This document shows, in pieces, positions 37,609 to 48,829 of a stretch of DNA of 64,000 nucleotides. Source of the DNA: Microbacterium hydrocarbonoxydans. GTDB lineage: Bacteria; Actinomycetota; Actinomycetes; Actinomycetales; Microbacteriaceae. Position numbers and translations under genes: made by a program. Every line of letters begins with the position of its first letter. Within the stretch, counting starts at the first letter, position 1. The DNA is taken from positions 744,001-808,000 of the forward strand of contig NZ_JAMBOY010000002.1 of assembly GCF_023715885.1 (NCBI RefSeq), given 5' to 3'. Under the pieces are notes generated by a model, which saw only the letters and a list, made by a program, of their open reading frames with translations, ran no database searches and was not told where the DNA came from.

Positions 37609-38814
37609 GTGGAGATGTCGGAGTTGCGCGCACTGCTCACCCCGGAAGGGCTCGGGCTCCTCGACGATCTCGGCCCCGTCGACCAGTTGGCCGACGTCGC
37701 GCGGACGGTCTCGCGCCTGCGCGCGGCCGGGCACTCCCCTGACCTCGTCTCCGCCGTGGTCGGTCAGGCGCGGCTGCGCGCCAGAGCGCACGCCAAGTTC
37801 GGCGAGTTCGCCGAACGGATGCTGTTCACACGCGCAGGACTGGAGCAGGCGACTCGTCTCGGCGTCGCCGCGCGGCATGCCCAGCGTGTGCGCCGCGCGG
37901 GGATGACGTCCGTCGCCGACCTCGGTTGCGGGATCGGCGGCGACGCGCTCGCGTTCGCCGGCGCGGGCCTGGACGTCCACGCCGTCGACGCCGACGAGGT
38001 CACGGCCGCGATCGCCGCCTACAACCTCGCCCCCTTCGGCGACTCCGCGCACGTGGAGCACGGAACGGCGGAGGCCAACCTGCCCGCGACAGCCGACGGA
38101 TTCGCCGTCTGGATGGATCCGGCTCGGCGCACCTCCGGTCACAGCGAGACCAGAAGGCTGACCGCCGACGACTACTCCCCCTCGCTCGACTGGGCTTTCG
38201 CGGTCGCGGCGGAGCGCCCGACCGGCATCAAGCTCGGACCCGGGCATGACCGCGACGCGCTGCCCGCCGACGCGGAGGCGCAGTGGGTCAGCGCCGACGG
38301 CAGTGTCGTGGAGCTCGTGCTCTGGACCGGCGCTCTCGCCCGCGAGGGCGTGCGTCGTGCGGCCCTGGTCATCCGCGGCGAGCGCTCCCATGAGCTGACC
38401 GCCGGGGCGGATGCCGAGGATGCCCCCGAGCGCGAGCTCGGCGCATTCCTGCACGAGCCCGACGGCGCCGTGATCCGCGCTCGACTGATCGGCGACGTCG
38501 CCCGGAGCCTGGAAGCCGGAATGCTCGACCAGCGCATCGCGTACCTCACCTCGGACGCCGCCCTGACCAGCCCGTTCGTCCAGTCGTTCCGGGTGCGCGA
38601 GACCATGCCGGCGAATGCGAAGGCGATCAACGCCGTGCTCCGTGCCCAGGGCATCGGCACCGTCGAGATCAAGAAGCGCGGGATGGACGTCGACCCAGCC
38701 GCCTTCCGGAAGAAGCTCGCGCTGCGCGGAGATGCCTCCGCCACGCTCATCCTCACCCGCGTCGGAGATCAGCGCCGCGCGATCCTCGCCGACCGCGTAC
38801 CCGCTACGGTGTAG
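37609..38814 (+). CDS. Class I SAM methyltransferase with THUMP-like domain
   Basis: This 401-residue protein has a Rossmann methyltransferase domain (SAM motif SVADLGCGIGGDALAFAGAG, about residue 100; acidic VDADEVTA; catalytic-type WMDPARRT near 170) and a C-terminal THUMP-like domain ending in KKRGMDVDPAAFRKKL. It is probably an RNA or protein methyltransferase; the substrate is not known. The GTG at 37609 is preceded by TAAGCT (37597-37602) with six bases between, the leaderless pattern. An ATG two codons later with GAGG upstream is the alternative start. It is divergent from groES. Confidence 0.9.
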   Translation: MEMSELRALLTPEGLGLLDDLGPVDQLADVARTVSRLRAAGHSPDLVSAVVGQARLRARAHAKFGEFAERMLFTRAGLEQATRLGVAARHAQRVRRAGMTSVADLGCGIGGDALAFAGAGLDVHAVDADEVTAAIAAYNLAPFGDSAHVEHGTAEANLPATADGFAVWMDPARRTSGHSETRRLTADDYSPSLDWAFAVAAERPTGIKLGPGHDRDALPADAEAQWVSADGSVVELVLWTGALAREGVRRAALVIRGERSHELTAGADAEDAPERELGAFLHEPDGAVIRARLIGDVARSLEAGMLDQRIAYLTSDAALTSPFVQSFRVRETMPANAKAINAVLRAQGIGTVEIKKRGMDVDPAAFRKKLALRGDASATLILTRVGDQRRAILADRVPATV

Positions 38815-38815
38815 C

Positions 38816-40009
38816 TCAACCCTCGCCCTCGGTCGGGATCTCGACGAGGATCGGATCTCCGTACTCGCCGCCGAGCTCGATCGATGCCCCCGCCGCGTCG
38901 GCCGGCAGCCCCTGCTCGATCGTCAGGTACGGGTTCATCCAGTTCGTGAACCGCACGTGCAGCGACCAGGTCACGGTGGTGCCGTCCGCGCCTTCCTCGA
39001 CGCTCAGCGCGCGGATCTCGGCGGTGCTGTCCTGCGACGCCTGACATGCCGCCGCCTCGTCGGTGGCGTCGACGATCATGCAGCGCAGCATTCCCCCGCT
39101 CTGCGTGCCGTCGGCGGGCTTCTCGGCCACCCAGACAGGCTGGTCGTGGAAGTACCCCACGATCGACAGGCTCGGGAGGTAGCCCTGGTCGACGAGCTCT
39201 TCCGCACGCTCACGATCCGGACCGTCGAACTGACCGAGCATCGAGTCCTGCGGCTCCCATCGCTGCACCCACGCGAGCGGCTCGCCGGTGGTCGCGCGTG
39301 CGAGCACCGCCGACACGGACGTGCCGTACGCCTCGGCCGGATCGTCGGGATCATCGACGGGAACCGACACCGACACGCTCAGCGCCGTGTCCTCGATCCC
39401 GTCGGTCGGCCCGCACTGCTCCTGCGACGCCTCGCCGACGTCGAGGATCACGCAGGTCTCCTCGGAACCGTCGCGCGTGGCGTACCAGACGACGGCGTCG
39501 TCGTCCTCGGCGACGAGGCGCACGGAGCCGTCGTCGTACTCGCCGTCGGCCTGCAGCTCGAGACGTCGCTCCTGCTGTCCGGCGGTGAGCGCCGATTCGA
39601 CGCCCTCGGCACCGAACAGGGCCCAGCCCGCGCCCACCCCGATGAGGAGGAGGGCAGCGGATGCCGCGACGGCGGCCTTCGTATGGTCGCGGACGGCGGC
39701 GCCGAGACCGGACCGCGCGGGAACCGGCGAGACGCTGTGCTCCGGAGGTGAATCGGACGCGAAGTCGGAAACGTCGCCGGTTCGGCCTCGAGCGCCGGAC
39801 TCCGTTACCACGGGGAGTTCGGGAGCGACCTCGGGCTCCGCATCCGGAGCGAGCCCGCCCGCACCATGGACGTGATCGTCAAGCGCGCTGCTCCGTGACG
39901 ACTCGAGCTCCATCAAGCGCCGAGCCTCGGCATCCGTCAATGCGCCGCCGCGACCGTAGGCGCGCGCCTGCAGGGCGCGCAGCTCCTCGATCTCATCGGC
40001 GTGCAGCAT
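38816..40009 (-). CDS. Hypothetical single-span membrane protein with cysteine-containing outer domain
   Basis: I do not recognise a family. The 397-residue protein has a cytoplasmic N-terminal part of about 110 residues, with an opening segment (ADEIEELRALQARAYGRG) that looks helical. One membrane helix follows (about 113-133, VAASAALLLIGVGAGWALFG), then an extracytoplasmic domain of about 260 residues. That domain has two cysteine pairs (ETCVILDVGEASQEQC and LRCMIVDATDEAAAC) within a repeated CxI-D-type pattern, suggesting two similar subdomains with disulphides. It is the last gene of the acpS-tsaD block, three bases after the preceding membrane protein gene. Confidence 0.8.
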   Translation of the reverse strand: MLHADEIEELRALQARAYGRGGALTDAEARRLMELESSRSSALDDHVHGAGGLAPDAEPEVAPELPVVTESGARGRTGDVSDFASDSPPEHSVSPVPARSGLGAAVRDHTKAAVAASAALLLIGVGAGWALFGAEGVESALTAGQQERRLELQADGEYDDGSVRLVAEDDDAVVWYATRDGSEETCVILDVGEASQEQCGPTDGIEDTALSVSVSVPVDDPDDPAEAYGTSVSAVLARATTGEPLAWVQRWEPQDSMLGQFDGPDRERAEELVDQGYLPSLSIVGYFHDQPVWVAEKPADGTQSGGMLRCMIVDATDEAAACQASQDSTAEIRALSVEEGADGTTVTWSLHVRFTNWMNPYLTIEQGLPADAAGASIELGGEYGDPILVEIPTEGEG

Positions 40010-40012
40010 GCG

Positions 40013-40516
40013 CTACCCGAGCCTCTCGAACTGCATTCCCGCCCAGACGAGCCACCCCAGGCTGTAGACCGTCGCTGCGAGGCCCAGCACCAGCGCCCAA
40101 CGGGCGATCGCTCGGCTCTCGACGGGACGGCGCAGCGACATGATCGCGGCGATCACCGCGACCACGGCGATCGGGATGCCCCACCCCACGAAGAACGACG
40201 CTCCCAGCGCGACGATCGCCGCGACGAGGGCCCATGGAGCGAGCCGGGTGTCGTCGCCGACCGAGGCGTCCGCGGCGGGCTGCCAGTCGTCGTGTCGGGT
40301 GTCGTCGGCGATCGGGCCTGTCGCGACCACCGGTTCCACGGTTACGGGACCGGTGGGGAGCTTCGCGTAGCCGTCGCGCCGCGCACCCGGGAGACGTGCG
40401 GAACCCGCCGGACGTTCGACCTCGCCGCTCGGTCGTTCGACCGTCGTGCGGGGAACGGGGCGTTCGTGCGGCGAGTCCGAGGGGCCGCCGCCCGGGGTCC
40501 GGGGGGAATCGGTCAT
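40013..40516 (-). CDS. DUF4190-like small membrane protein
   Basis: The 167-residue protein has a proline- and charge-rich N-terminal half without clear structure, and two to three C-terminal helices ([55 protein letters not shown]). This resembles DUF4190-type membrane proteins of Actinobacteria. The ATG overlaps the tsaD stop by four bases (ATGA). Function is unknown. Confidence 0.78.
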   Translation of the reverse strand: MTDSPRTPGGGPSDSPHERPVPRTTVERPSGEVERPAGSARLPGARRDGYAKLPTGPVTVEPVVATGPIADDTRHDDWQPAADASVGDDTRLAPWALVAAIVALGASFFVGWGIPIAVVAVIAAIMSLRRPVESRAIARWALVLGLAATVYSLGWLVWAGMQFERLG

Positions 40517-41586
40517 GACGACACCGGCACACGCTCGGCCACCTGGATCTCGGTGACCGGCAGCGTCGAATCCGCACCGAAGGCGAGCGTCGACGGGCGG
40601 CGTCCCGACGAGACGAGTTCGGCGGCGAGGGCGGCGATCATCGCCCCGTTGTCGGTGCACAGCGACAGCGGGGGTATGCGCACCGTCACCCCTGCAGCCT
40701 CGGCGCGCGCCAGCGCGACCTCGCGCAGCCGTCGGTTGGCGATCACGCCGCCTCCGAGCAGCAGGCGCGGGACGCCGAGGTCGGCGCAGGCCGCGAGGGC
40801 CTTCGTCACCAGGACGTCGACCACGGCTTCGCGGAAGCTCGCCGCCACATCCGCCACGGGCACCGGTGCTCCCTCCGCCTCGCACCGCTCGACCCACCGC
40901 GCGACCGCGGTCTTCAGCCCGGAGAACGAGAAGTCGTAGCGGTGCTTCGCCATATCCGACGCCCGCGACAGCCCGCGCGGGAAACGGATGGCATCGGGAT
41001 CTCCGTCCGCGGCCGCGCGGTCGATCTCCGGACCGCCGGGGTACGGGAGCGACAGCAGCCTGGCGACCTTGTCGAACGCCTCGCCCGCAGCGTCGTCCAT
41101 GGTCTCGCCCAGCATCTCGACGTCGGTCGTGAGGTCGCGCACGTGCAGCAGCGAGGTGTGCCCGCCGGAGACGAGCAGCGCGATGGTCGGGTACTCGAGG
41201 GGCTCGGACTCCGGGGTGAGGATGTCAGCGGCGATGTGCCCGACGAGGTGGTTGACCGCGTACAGCGGCTTGTCGAGCGACACCGCCAGCCCCTTCGCCG
41301 CGCCGACCCCGACCATGAGCGCGCCCGCGAGACCGGGGCCGCTCGTGACCGCGACGGCGTCGAGATCGTGCAGCGAGACCCCGGCCTCGGCGAGGGCTGC
41401 GTCGATCGACGGCTGCAGCGCCTCGAGGTGCGCCCGCGCGGCTACCTCGGGCACGACGCCGCCGTAGCGCGCGTGCTCGTCCATGCTCGACGCGATCGTG
41501 TTCGACAGCAGCGTCCGACCGCGGACGATCCCGATCCCGGTCTCGTCGCAGCTGGTCTCGATGCCCAGCACCAGGGGCTCGGTCAT
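40513..41586 (-). CDS. tsaD: tRNA N6-adenosine threonylcarbamoyltransferase
   Basis: TsaD (357 residues) transfers threonylcarbamoyl to A37 of ANN-decoding tRNAs, with TsaB and TsaE encoded just upstream. Visible motifs are [13 protein letters not shown] at the N-terminus, the metal-binding HxxxH in [24 protein letters not shown] and the late [13 protein letters not shown]. The ATG overlaps the rimI stop (ATGA). Nothing appears to be missing. Confidence 0.97.
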   Translation of the reverse strand: MTEPLVLGIETSCDETGIGIVRGRTLLSNTIASSMDEHARYGGVVPEVAARAHLEALQPSIDAALAEAGVSLHDLDAVAVTSGPGLAGALMVGVGAAKGLAVSLDKPLYAVNHLVGHIAADILTPESEPLEYPTIALLVSGGHTSLLHVRDLTTDVEMLGETMDDAAGEAFDKVARLLSLPYPGGPEIDRAAADGDPDAIRFPRGLSRASDMAKHRYDFSFSGLKTAVARWVERCEAEGAPVPVADVAASFREAVVDVLVTKALAACADLGVPRLLLGGGVIANRRLREVALARAEAAGVTVRIPPLSLCTDNGAMIAALAAELVSSGRRPSTLAFGADSTLPVTEIQVAERVPVSS

Positions 41587-42071
41587 GCGGTGGCCTCCTC
41601 TGCGGCATCCGTCGCGCCTCGCGCGTGCTGCAGCACGAGACGCATCACGATCGCGTCGACATCATCGGGCTGGTAGTAGCGGGGGCGTCGCCCGATCTCC
41701 TCGAACCCCTCCGAGCGGTAGAGGCCCTCGGCGCCCGGGTTGTCGGCGCGGACCTCGAGGAACACCTCCCGGGCTCCCCGTTCGGCGGCCGTGTCGAGCA
41801 GCGCCCGCAGCAGTGCGCGTCCGCGCCCGGCGCCTCGGTACTCGGCGTCGAACGCGATGGTCTGGATGTCGGCGTCGGCGGAGCCGCGCAGCGCCCGCAC
41901 CCCGCCGTAGCCGATCACCGCGCCCTCATGCTCGTCGACGAGATAGCGTCCATGGGGGCTCGACAGCTCGATCGCCATCGCCTCGGAGCTCCACGCGTCC
42001 GTCGGGAACGAACGGTGCTCTATCGCCATGATGGCGTCGAGGTCGTCGGGCGTCGCCGCGCGGAGGGTCAC
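41583..42071 (-). CDS. rimI: Ribosomal protein S18-alanine N-acetyltransferase
   Basis: RimI (162 residues) is a GNAT acetyltransferase placed, as is usual, between tsaB and tsaD. The N-terminal [15 protein letters not shown] and the acetyl-CoA loop [16 protein letters not shown] are typical, followed by [21 protein letters not shown]. The gene overlaps both neighbours by four bases. In Actinobacteria the true substrate may be other N-termini, so the S18 role is by family. Confidence 0.93.
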   Translation of the reverse strand: MTLRAATPDDLDAIMAIEHRSFPTDAWSSEAMAIELSSPHGRYLVDEHEGAVIGYGGVRALRGSADADIQTIAFDAEYRGAGRGRALLRALLDTAAERGAREVFLEVRADNPGAEGLYRSEGFEEIGRRPRYYQPDDVDAIVMRLVLQHARGATDAAEEATA

Positions 42072-42688
42072 AGCCCGACCTTCTTCGGCGCTCCGGGCAT
42101 CGAGACGTCAGGATGCCGCATGTAGAGCGGCTCGTCGCCCGCGAGGGTGCGACCGGCGCGCAGAGCACGCTCCCCGACGACGGCGAGGTCGGCGGCCGAC
42201 AGCGTGGCGACCTCGATCGCACGCACCCCGTCGAGCGTGGAGTCGAGTTCGACGCGCGGCACCAGAACGGTGTCGGCGACGATGCCGGGGATGCCGTCGG
42301 CATCCGTCCCATCGAAGACCGTCACCGCCACCTCACGGCGCCGCGCGTCGGTGACGATCGCGAAGGGGCCGGCCACGGCATCCGTCTCGATCGCGTGCAG
42401 AGCGGGGGCGAAGTGACTCGGGACGGAGACGACGGGGATCTCGCGACCGAGCGCGAACGCGCGCGCGGCGGCGATGCCGATGCGGAGGCCCGTGAAGGGC
42501 CCAGGGCCCATGCCTGCGACGACGTAGGTGATCGGAGCCGCGTTCGCGTCGTCGATCACGCGGTGCAGCAGATCGCCGATCACCTCGGCGTGACCGAGCG
42601 GATCGGCCGTCGACGCCTCGGAGCGCGCACCGTCGTCGCCGACGATCGCGACGGCAGTGCCCAGGGAGGTGTCGACGGCGAGGATCAC
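42068..42688 (-). CDS. tsaB: tRNA threonylcarbamoyladenosine biosynthesis protein TsaB
   Basis: TsaB (206 residues) is the non-catalytic partner of TsaD in t6A synthesis. It begins MILAVDTSLGTAVAIV and carries the family motif YVVAGMGPGPFTGLRIGIA near residue 65. The GTG start overlaps the tsaE stop (GTGA). Confidence 0.95.
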   Translation of the reverse strand: MILAVDTSLGTAVAIVGDDGARSEASTADPLGHAEVIGDLLHRVIDDANAAPITYVVAGMGPGPFTGLRIGIAAARAFALGREIPVVSVPSHFAPALHAIETDAVAGPFAIVTDARRREVAVTVFDGTDADGIPGIVADTVLVPRVELDSTLDGVRAIEVATLSAADLAVVGERALRAGRTLAGDEPLYMRHPDVSMPGAPKKVGL

Positions 42689-43212
42689 CTCTCCAGGGTA
42701 GTCGCCCCTCCGTCGACGGTCCCTGAGCGCGAGGCGCGGGTGATCGTCACGTGTCGCGGGGCATCCGCGTCGAGCTCCGACGGGTCCAGGTCATCCCCGC
42801 CGCCGGCGCCGACCGGCCGCTCGAGCTCGATGTCCCACCAGCTGTCCGCGAGCTCCTCCGCCATGCCCCGACCCCACTCGATCACGACGACGGAGCGGAC
42901 GAGGTCGAGGTCGAGGTCCTCCAGCTCCGCGCCCGAGCCCAGCCGGTACGCATCGACGTGCACGAGCGGCGCCCGACCGACGAGCGACGGATGCGTGCGG
43001 GCGATGACGAACGTCGGGCTCTGCACCGGTCCGCGCACCCCCAGCCCCTCGGCGAGGCCGCGGGTGAACGTCGTCTTGCCCGCGCCCAGCGGGCCGGTGA
43101 GGATCAGCAGGTCGCCCGCCTCGAGCTTCTCGCCGATACGGCGGCCGAGATGCTCCATCGCGTCCGAAGTCTCGATGTCATGGCGCCCGAAGATCGCCGG
43201 ATCGACGCTCAC
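42685..43212 (-). CDS. tsaE: tRNA threonylcarbamoyladenosine biosynthesis ATPase TsaE
   Basis: TsaE (175 residues) is the small P-loop ATPase that cycles the TsaBD complex. Walker A is LTGPLGAGKTTFTRGLAEGL; VQSPTFVIAR and LVHVDAYRLG follow, then VVVIEWGRGM. The start is the GTG at 43212 overlapping the alr stop (GTGA); a longer in-frame start at 43287 lies within alr and adds nothing conserved. The C-terminal 30 residues are an extension without known function. Confidence 0.95.
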   Translation of the reverse strand: MSVDPAIFGRHDIETSDAMEHLGRRIGEKLEAGDLLILTGPLGAGKTTFTRGLAEGLGVRGPVQSPTFVIARTHPSLVGRAPLVHVDAYRLGSGAELEDLDLDLVRSVVVIEWGRGMAEELADSWWDIELERPVGAGGGDDLDPSELDADAPRHVTITRASRSGTVDGGATTLER

Positions 43213-44315
43213 GCCGACCTCCTGGGAACACGTGCGCCGATGCGGGTGACGATCTCGTAGTCGATGGTGGATGCCGCGTTCGCCCATTCCGCGGCCGACG
43301 GCACCCCGAGCGTCGGATCGCCGAACAGCACGACCTCGTCGCCTATCGACACCGGGGAGTCGCCGACGTCGACGACGAACTGGTCCATCGCGATGCGGCC
43401 GACGTTCGTATAGCGGCGTCCGTTGATCGAGACCGGCAGACGGCCCGACGCGTGCCGCGGCACCCCGTCGGCATAGCCGAGAGGCACCAGCACGAGGGTC
43501 GTGTCGTGCGGAGCACGGTGATCGTAGCCGTAGGAGACCCCGGCTCCGGCCGGCACGCGACGCACGGCCGCGACGGCACCGCGCAGGGTCATCGCCGGGC
43601 GGAGGCCGAGTTGCGCCGACGACCGGTCCTCGAAGGGCGACAGCCCGTAGATGCCGACTCCGATCCGCACGGCGTCGAGTCGCATCTCGGGGAGGTCGAT
43701 GGCGGCGGCGGTCGCGGCGATGTGACGGATCTCGGGATGGATGCCGAACGATGCGGCGAGCGCGACCCCCTCCTCGAAGCGTGCCAGCGCCTCGCGGTCG
43801 TCCTGCGGGGAGGTGTTGGAGAGGTGGCTGAAGAGTCCGACGATGCGCAGGCGGCCGATGCGCTCGAGCCGCGCGGCCTCCGCCAGCACACGGCGCCAGT
43901 CGGCCGGAGCGATGCCGTTGCGCGACAGCCCGGTCTCGAACTTCAGGTGCACACCGACCGGACGATCGACGCTCGCCGCGGCTGCTGCAGCCTCGAGCTG
44001 GTCGAACGACGAGATGCCGAGCTCGATGTCCTGCCCGGCCGCGTGCTCGAACCGCTCCCCCGGCGCGTGCAGCCAGGCCATGATCGGGGCGGTGATGCCC
44101 TGGCGCCGGAGTTCCAGCGCCTCGGGGATCTCAGCCACGCCGAGACGCGTCGCCCCTCCGGCGAGCGCGGCGACGGCTGCTGCCGCCGCCCCATGCCCGT
44201 AGGCGTTCGCCTTGACGACCGCGATGACCTGCACCCCCGTGAGGCGGCGGAAGTGCCGGACGTTGTCGCTGATGGCATCCAGCTCAATCCTGGCCTCGCG
44301 GAACGGTGCGCTCAC
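43209..44315 (-). CDS. alr: Alanine racemase
   Basis: Alr (368 residues) makes D-alanine for peptidoglycan. The PLP lysine is in VIAVVKANAYGHGAAA (about residue 35), the catalytic tyrosine in GAGVSYGYDHRAP, and the C-terminal domain has NVGRIAMDQFVVDVGD. The GTG start overlaps the acpS stop by four bases. It sits inside the tRNA-modification block, as in other Actinobacteria. Confidence 0.96.
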   Translation of the reverse strand: MSAPFREARIELDAISDNVRHFRRLTGVQVIAVVKANAYGHGAAAAAVAALAGGATRLGVAEIPEALELRRQGITAPIMAWLHAPGERFEHAAGQDIELGISSFDQLEAAAAAASVDRPVGVHLKFETGLSRNGIAPADWRRVLAEAARLERIGRLRIVGLFSHLSNTSPQDDREALARFEEGVALAASFGIHPEIRHIAATAAAIDLPEMRLDAVRIGVGIYGLSPFEDRSSAQLGLRPAMTLRGAVAAVRRVPAGAGVSYGYDHRAPHDTTLVLVPLGYADGVPRHASGRLPVSINGRRYTNVGRIAMDQFVVDVGDSPVSIGDEVVLFGDPTLGVPSAAEWANAASTIDYEIVTRIGARVPRRSA

Positions 44316-44671
44316 AACGGGTCTCCCTCGGCGACGACGAACGCCGCGGCGAGACCCGCGTCGTGCGTGAGGGTCAGATGCAGACGGCTGATTCCGCGCT
44401 CCGCCACGACCTCGGCCGTGGTGCCGGAGAGCACGAAGTGCGGGCGGCCCGAGTCCTCCGAGGCGATCTCGATCTCGGTCCAGTGCACGCCGTCAGAGCC
44501 CCCCAGCGTCTTGATCAGAGCCTCCTTCGCGGCGTAGCGCGCGGCCAGCGACGGCAGGCGAAGCGGCCGCTCGGCCGGGGCGAACAGGCGCTCGCGCAAC
44601 CGCGGGGTGCGCTCCAGAGTGCGCTCGAACCGCGGGATGTCGACGAGGTCGATGCCGGTCCCGATGATCAC
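44312..44671 (-). CDS. acpS: Holo-[acyl-carrier-protein] synthase
   Basis: AcpS (119 residues) transfers phosphopantetheine from CoA to acyl carrier protein. Metal and CoA ligands are in the opening IIGTGIDLVDIPRFE and in AARYAAKEALIKTLGG; LHLTLTHDAGLAAAF follows near the end. The GTG start has no ribosome binding site, but TAGGCT (44678-44683) lies six bases upstream, so the block acpS-alr-tsaEB-rimI-tsaD probably begins with a leaderless mRNA. Confidence 0.96.
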   Translation of the reverse strand: MIIGTGIDLVDIPRFERTLERTPRLRERLFAPAERPLRLPSLAARYAAKEALIKTLGGSDGVHWTEIEIASEDSGRPHFVLSGTTAEVVAERGISRLHLTLTHDAGLAAAFVVAEGDPL

Positions 44672-44786
44672 CAGTTCAGCCTAGTCGCGGCCCGCCGCGG
44701 TCCCGTGCTCCCCCTCCGCGCTGCGTACCGACAGGCTACCCGGCTGAGGATCCCCGCCCGTCGGTGGACCCCTCGGGTTCCCCTCG

Positions 44787-44863
44787 CCGACCTGCATGTC
44801 GAGAACTCGCCTGGAGACCGAGAACCGGCCTTTCCGACCTGCATCTGTTTTCGCGGCATGCAG
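44787..44863. repeat. CTGCATG-type repeats on the upstream flank of the DUF559 gene
   Basis: CCGACCTGCAT occurs twice (44787-44797 and 44834-44844), and CATGCAG, the complement of CTGCATG, occurs at 44857-44863. The surrounding 278-base gap between acpS and the DUF559 gene holds no other feature I can support. Related GCATG words recur on the other side of the gene. Confidence 0.5.
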
Positions 44864-44949
44864 AACGGTCACGCGACTGCTTCTGCACAACTGCCGATTC
44901 AGCGCATCAGCCTGGATTTTGCAGGGGATCGTCACCACGCCGATCACGA

Positions 44950-45801
44950 ATGCCCGAAGATCGCAGGATGCTCGCACCCGCAGATCTCCTGGACCGGCTC
45001 GGCGGCATCGCGCGCGGGAATCTCCTGCAGGAGTACGGAGTCACTCGTGGGCACCTCCGACGCGCAGTCGCGAGCGGCGAAGTGACCCGTGTGCGCCCCG
45101 GCGTGTTCGCGGCACGATCGGCCGATCCGCTGGAGCTCGCGGCGGCCGTGCATGGCGGTTCTCTCACCTGTGCTGCGGCTCTCCGAGCCCACGGGGTGTG
45201 GACGTTGCCGTCGTCCGACCGCACCGCTCATGTGTGGCTCGGTGGTTCAGGACGCGCGCATCCGCATCCGGATTGCACCTGCCGGGTGCATTACTCCCCC
45301 GGCATCGCCGCCCTCGGCGTCGCCCCGCTCGCCGAAGTTCTCGTGCACGTCTATCGATGCCTGGGCACCGAAGCCTTCTTCGCTGCGTACGAATCAGCGT
45401 GGAATCAGCGCTTGATCTCCGCACACGATCGGGCTCGCATCCGACGCGCGCTGCCGGCATCCGCCCGGTGGATGCTGGACCTCGCCCGCCCCGACGCGGA
45501 GAGCGGTCTCGAGTCCCTGCTGCGTCTGCGACTGCATCTGCTGGGTATCCGTCTCGAGTGCCAGGTGTCGATACACGGCGTGGGCCGAGTCGACTTCGTC
45601 ATCGCAGGACGCCTGATTCTTGAGGCGGACGGACGCGAGAACCACACCGGAGCCGAACGCCGTCACCGCGACCTGATCCGGGATGCCGCGGCGTCTGCAC
45701 GCGGCTACGAGACACTGCGGTTCGACTACGCGATGATCGTGCACGACTGGGATGCCGTCGTGCAGGCGATTCTTCCCGCCGTCAACCGCGCGCGGGCCTG
45801 A
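44950..45801 (+). CDS. DUF559-type protein with AbiEi-like N-terminal domain
   Basis: The 283-residue protein has an N-terminal winged-helix region resembling the AbiEi-type antitoxin domain (YGVTRGHLRRAVASGEVTRVRPGVFAA, about 25-55). The C-terminal domain is of the DUF559, Vsr-like PD-(D/E)XK class, with VDFVIAGRLILEADG (about 215-230) providing the D and ExD-like residues and HRDLIRDAAASARGYETLRF after it. It may be a nuclease. It stands alone on the plus strand between two minus-strand housekeeping genes and is flanked by GCATG-rich repeats. Start chosen at 44950; an ATG at 44968 is possible. Confidence 0.82.
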   Translation: MPEDRRMLAPADLLDRLGGIARGNLLQEYGVTRGHLRRAVASGEVTRVRPGVFAARSADPLELAAAVHGGSLTCAAALRAHGVWTLPSSDRTAHVWLGGSGRAHPHPDCTCRVHYSPGIAALGVAPLAEVLVHVYRCLGTEAFFAAYESAWNQRLISAHDRARIRRALPASARWMLDLARPDAESGLESLLRLRLHLLGIRLECQVSIHGVGRVDFVIAGRLILEADGRENHTGAERRHRDLIRDAAASARGYETLRFDYAMIVHDWDAVVQAILPAVNRARA

Positions 45802-45834
45802 GACCGGCGACCCTGATGCACGCCGGAAACACAC

Positions 45835-45911
45835 ATGCATGCCCGAACACCGGAGTGTCTGCTTGCATGTGCGTCCTTGGCATGCAGGCCGGTCGGCATG
45901 CATGCCGGTCG
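45835..45911. repeat. GCATG-rich repeats with a 16-base tandem duplication
   Basis: Between the convergent DUF559 gene and glmS lie ATGCATGC (45835-45842), TTGCATGT (45863-45870) and a 16-base tandem repeat, GCATGCAGGCCGGTCG (45880-45895) then GCATGCATGCCGGTCG (45896-45911), differing at one position. Part of it can fold into GGCATGCATGCC. It could be a terminator or the edge of an inserted unit. Confidence 0.6.
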
Positions 45912-45921
45912 GCCAGGCGGG

Positions 45922-47769
<1,848 letters not shown>

Positions 47770-47848
47770 GAGGTACAGAGTAAGCGCCGCATTTTGCGAA
47801 GGTTCCGAACGAACCCGCGTGACCGCGCCACCACGCGGATGCCGACGA

Positions 47849-48793
47849 TCAGAGCTTGCGGAGGAGCACGCTCTCGACGCTGTGGTCGGCGCCCTTGTTC
47901 AGCACGAGGCGCGCCCGGTGCTTGGTCGGCATGACGTTCTCGACGAGATTGGGCATGTTGATCTCGTTCCAGTACCCCAGAGCCGTCGTGATCGCCTCGT
48001 CGTCGGTGAGGTGCGCGAACACGTTGAAGTACGACGAGGGGTTCGAGAACGCCCCTTGCCGCAGGGCGAGGAAGCGGTCGACGTACCACTTCTCGATATG
48101 CGAGGTGTCGGCGTCCACGAAGATCGAGAAGTCGAACAGGTCGCTCACCGCGACGTCGTTGGGGGCGGGCGGCGGCTGCAGCACGTTGAGCCCCTCCACG
48201 ATGACGACGTCCGGCCGCCGCACGACCACGTGGGCATCGGGGACGATGTCGTAGCGCATGTGGGAGTAGAACGGAGCACGGACCTCTGCGGCCCCGCTCT
48301 TGACCTCGGTGAGGAACTCGATGAGCGAGCGACGGTCGTAGGACTCGGGAAAGCCCTTGCGGTCCATGAGACCGCGTCGCTCGAGTTCGGCGTTGGGGTA
48401 GAGGAAGCCGTCGGTGGTGACGAGCTCGACGCGCGGCGTTCCCGGCCACCGGCTCATGAGCTCGCGCAGCAGGCGCGCGATCGTCGATTTGCCCACCGCG
48501 ACCGATCCCGCGACGCCGACGACGAAGGGTGTGGTCGAGTCGTCCTCCTGCAGGAAGTCGCTCGTGGCAGCCCCCAGGCGTTTGGTGGCCGTGGCGTAGA
48601 GGCTGAGCAGGCGGCTCAGCGGCAGATACACCTCACTGACCTCGGTGAGGTCGAGCCGATCGCCGATGCCGCGGAGCTCGACGACCTCGGTCTCGGTGAG
48701 CGGCTGATCGAGGCCCGCGGCGAGCCGTGCCCACTCCCGGCGCCCGATCTCACGATACGGAGACAGCGGAAGCGCGGGGTCGACGGTGGTCAC
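47849..48793 (-). CDS. coaA: Type I pantothenate kinase
   Basis: CoaA (314 residues) phosphorylates pantothenate, the first step to CoA. It has the P-loop [19 protein letters not shown] (about residue 98), [27 protein letters not shown] and [10 protein letters not shown]. The GTG at 48793 is chosen because TACGAT (48800-48805) lies exactly six bases upstream; the longer in-frame start at 48871 would place the N-terminus inside the divergent gene. Its promoter overlaps that of the divergent ppx-like gene. Confidence 0.95.
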   Translation of the reverse strand: MTTVDPALPLSPYREIGRREWARLAAGLDQPLTETEVVELRGIGDRLDLTEVSEVYLPLSRLLSLYATATKRLGAATSDFLQEDDSTTPFVVGVAGSVAVGKSTIARLLRELMSRWPGTPRVELVTTDGFLYPNAELERRGLMDRKGFPESYDRRSLIEFLTEVKSGAAEVRAPFYSHMRYDIVPDAHVVVRRPDVVIVEGLNVLQPPPAPNDVAVSDLFDFSIFVDADTSHIEKWYVDRFLALRQGAFSNPSSYFNVFAHLTDDEAITTALGYWNEINMPNLVENVMPTKHRARLVLNKGADHSVESVLLRKL

Positions 48794-48799
48794 CGCATC

Positions 48800-48823
48800 A
48801 TCGTAGCGGGGCACCGGTAGTCT
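48800..48823. promoter_or_regulatory. Back-to-back leaderless promoters of coaA and the ppx-like gene
   Basis: The -10 of coaA (TACGAT, minus strand, 48800-48805) and the -10 of the ppx-like gene (TAGTCT, plus strand, 48818-48823) are 12 bases apart. Each lies six bases before its GTG. The two promoters must therefore share sequence, and each -35 falls at or within the opposite start region. Confidence 0.6.
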
Positions 48824-48829
48824 CTTGCC

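Noticed and set aside
47770..47848. Search for a glmS ribozyme or riboswitch before glmS
   Set aside because: The start codon lies seven bases from a -10 element, leaving no leader; the gap to coaA is under 80 bases.
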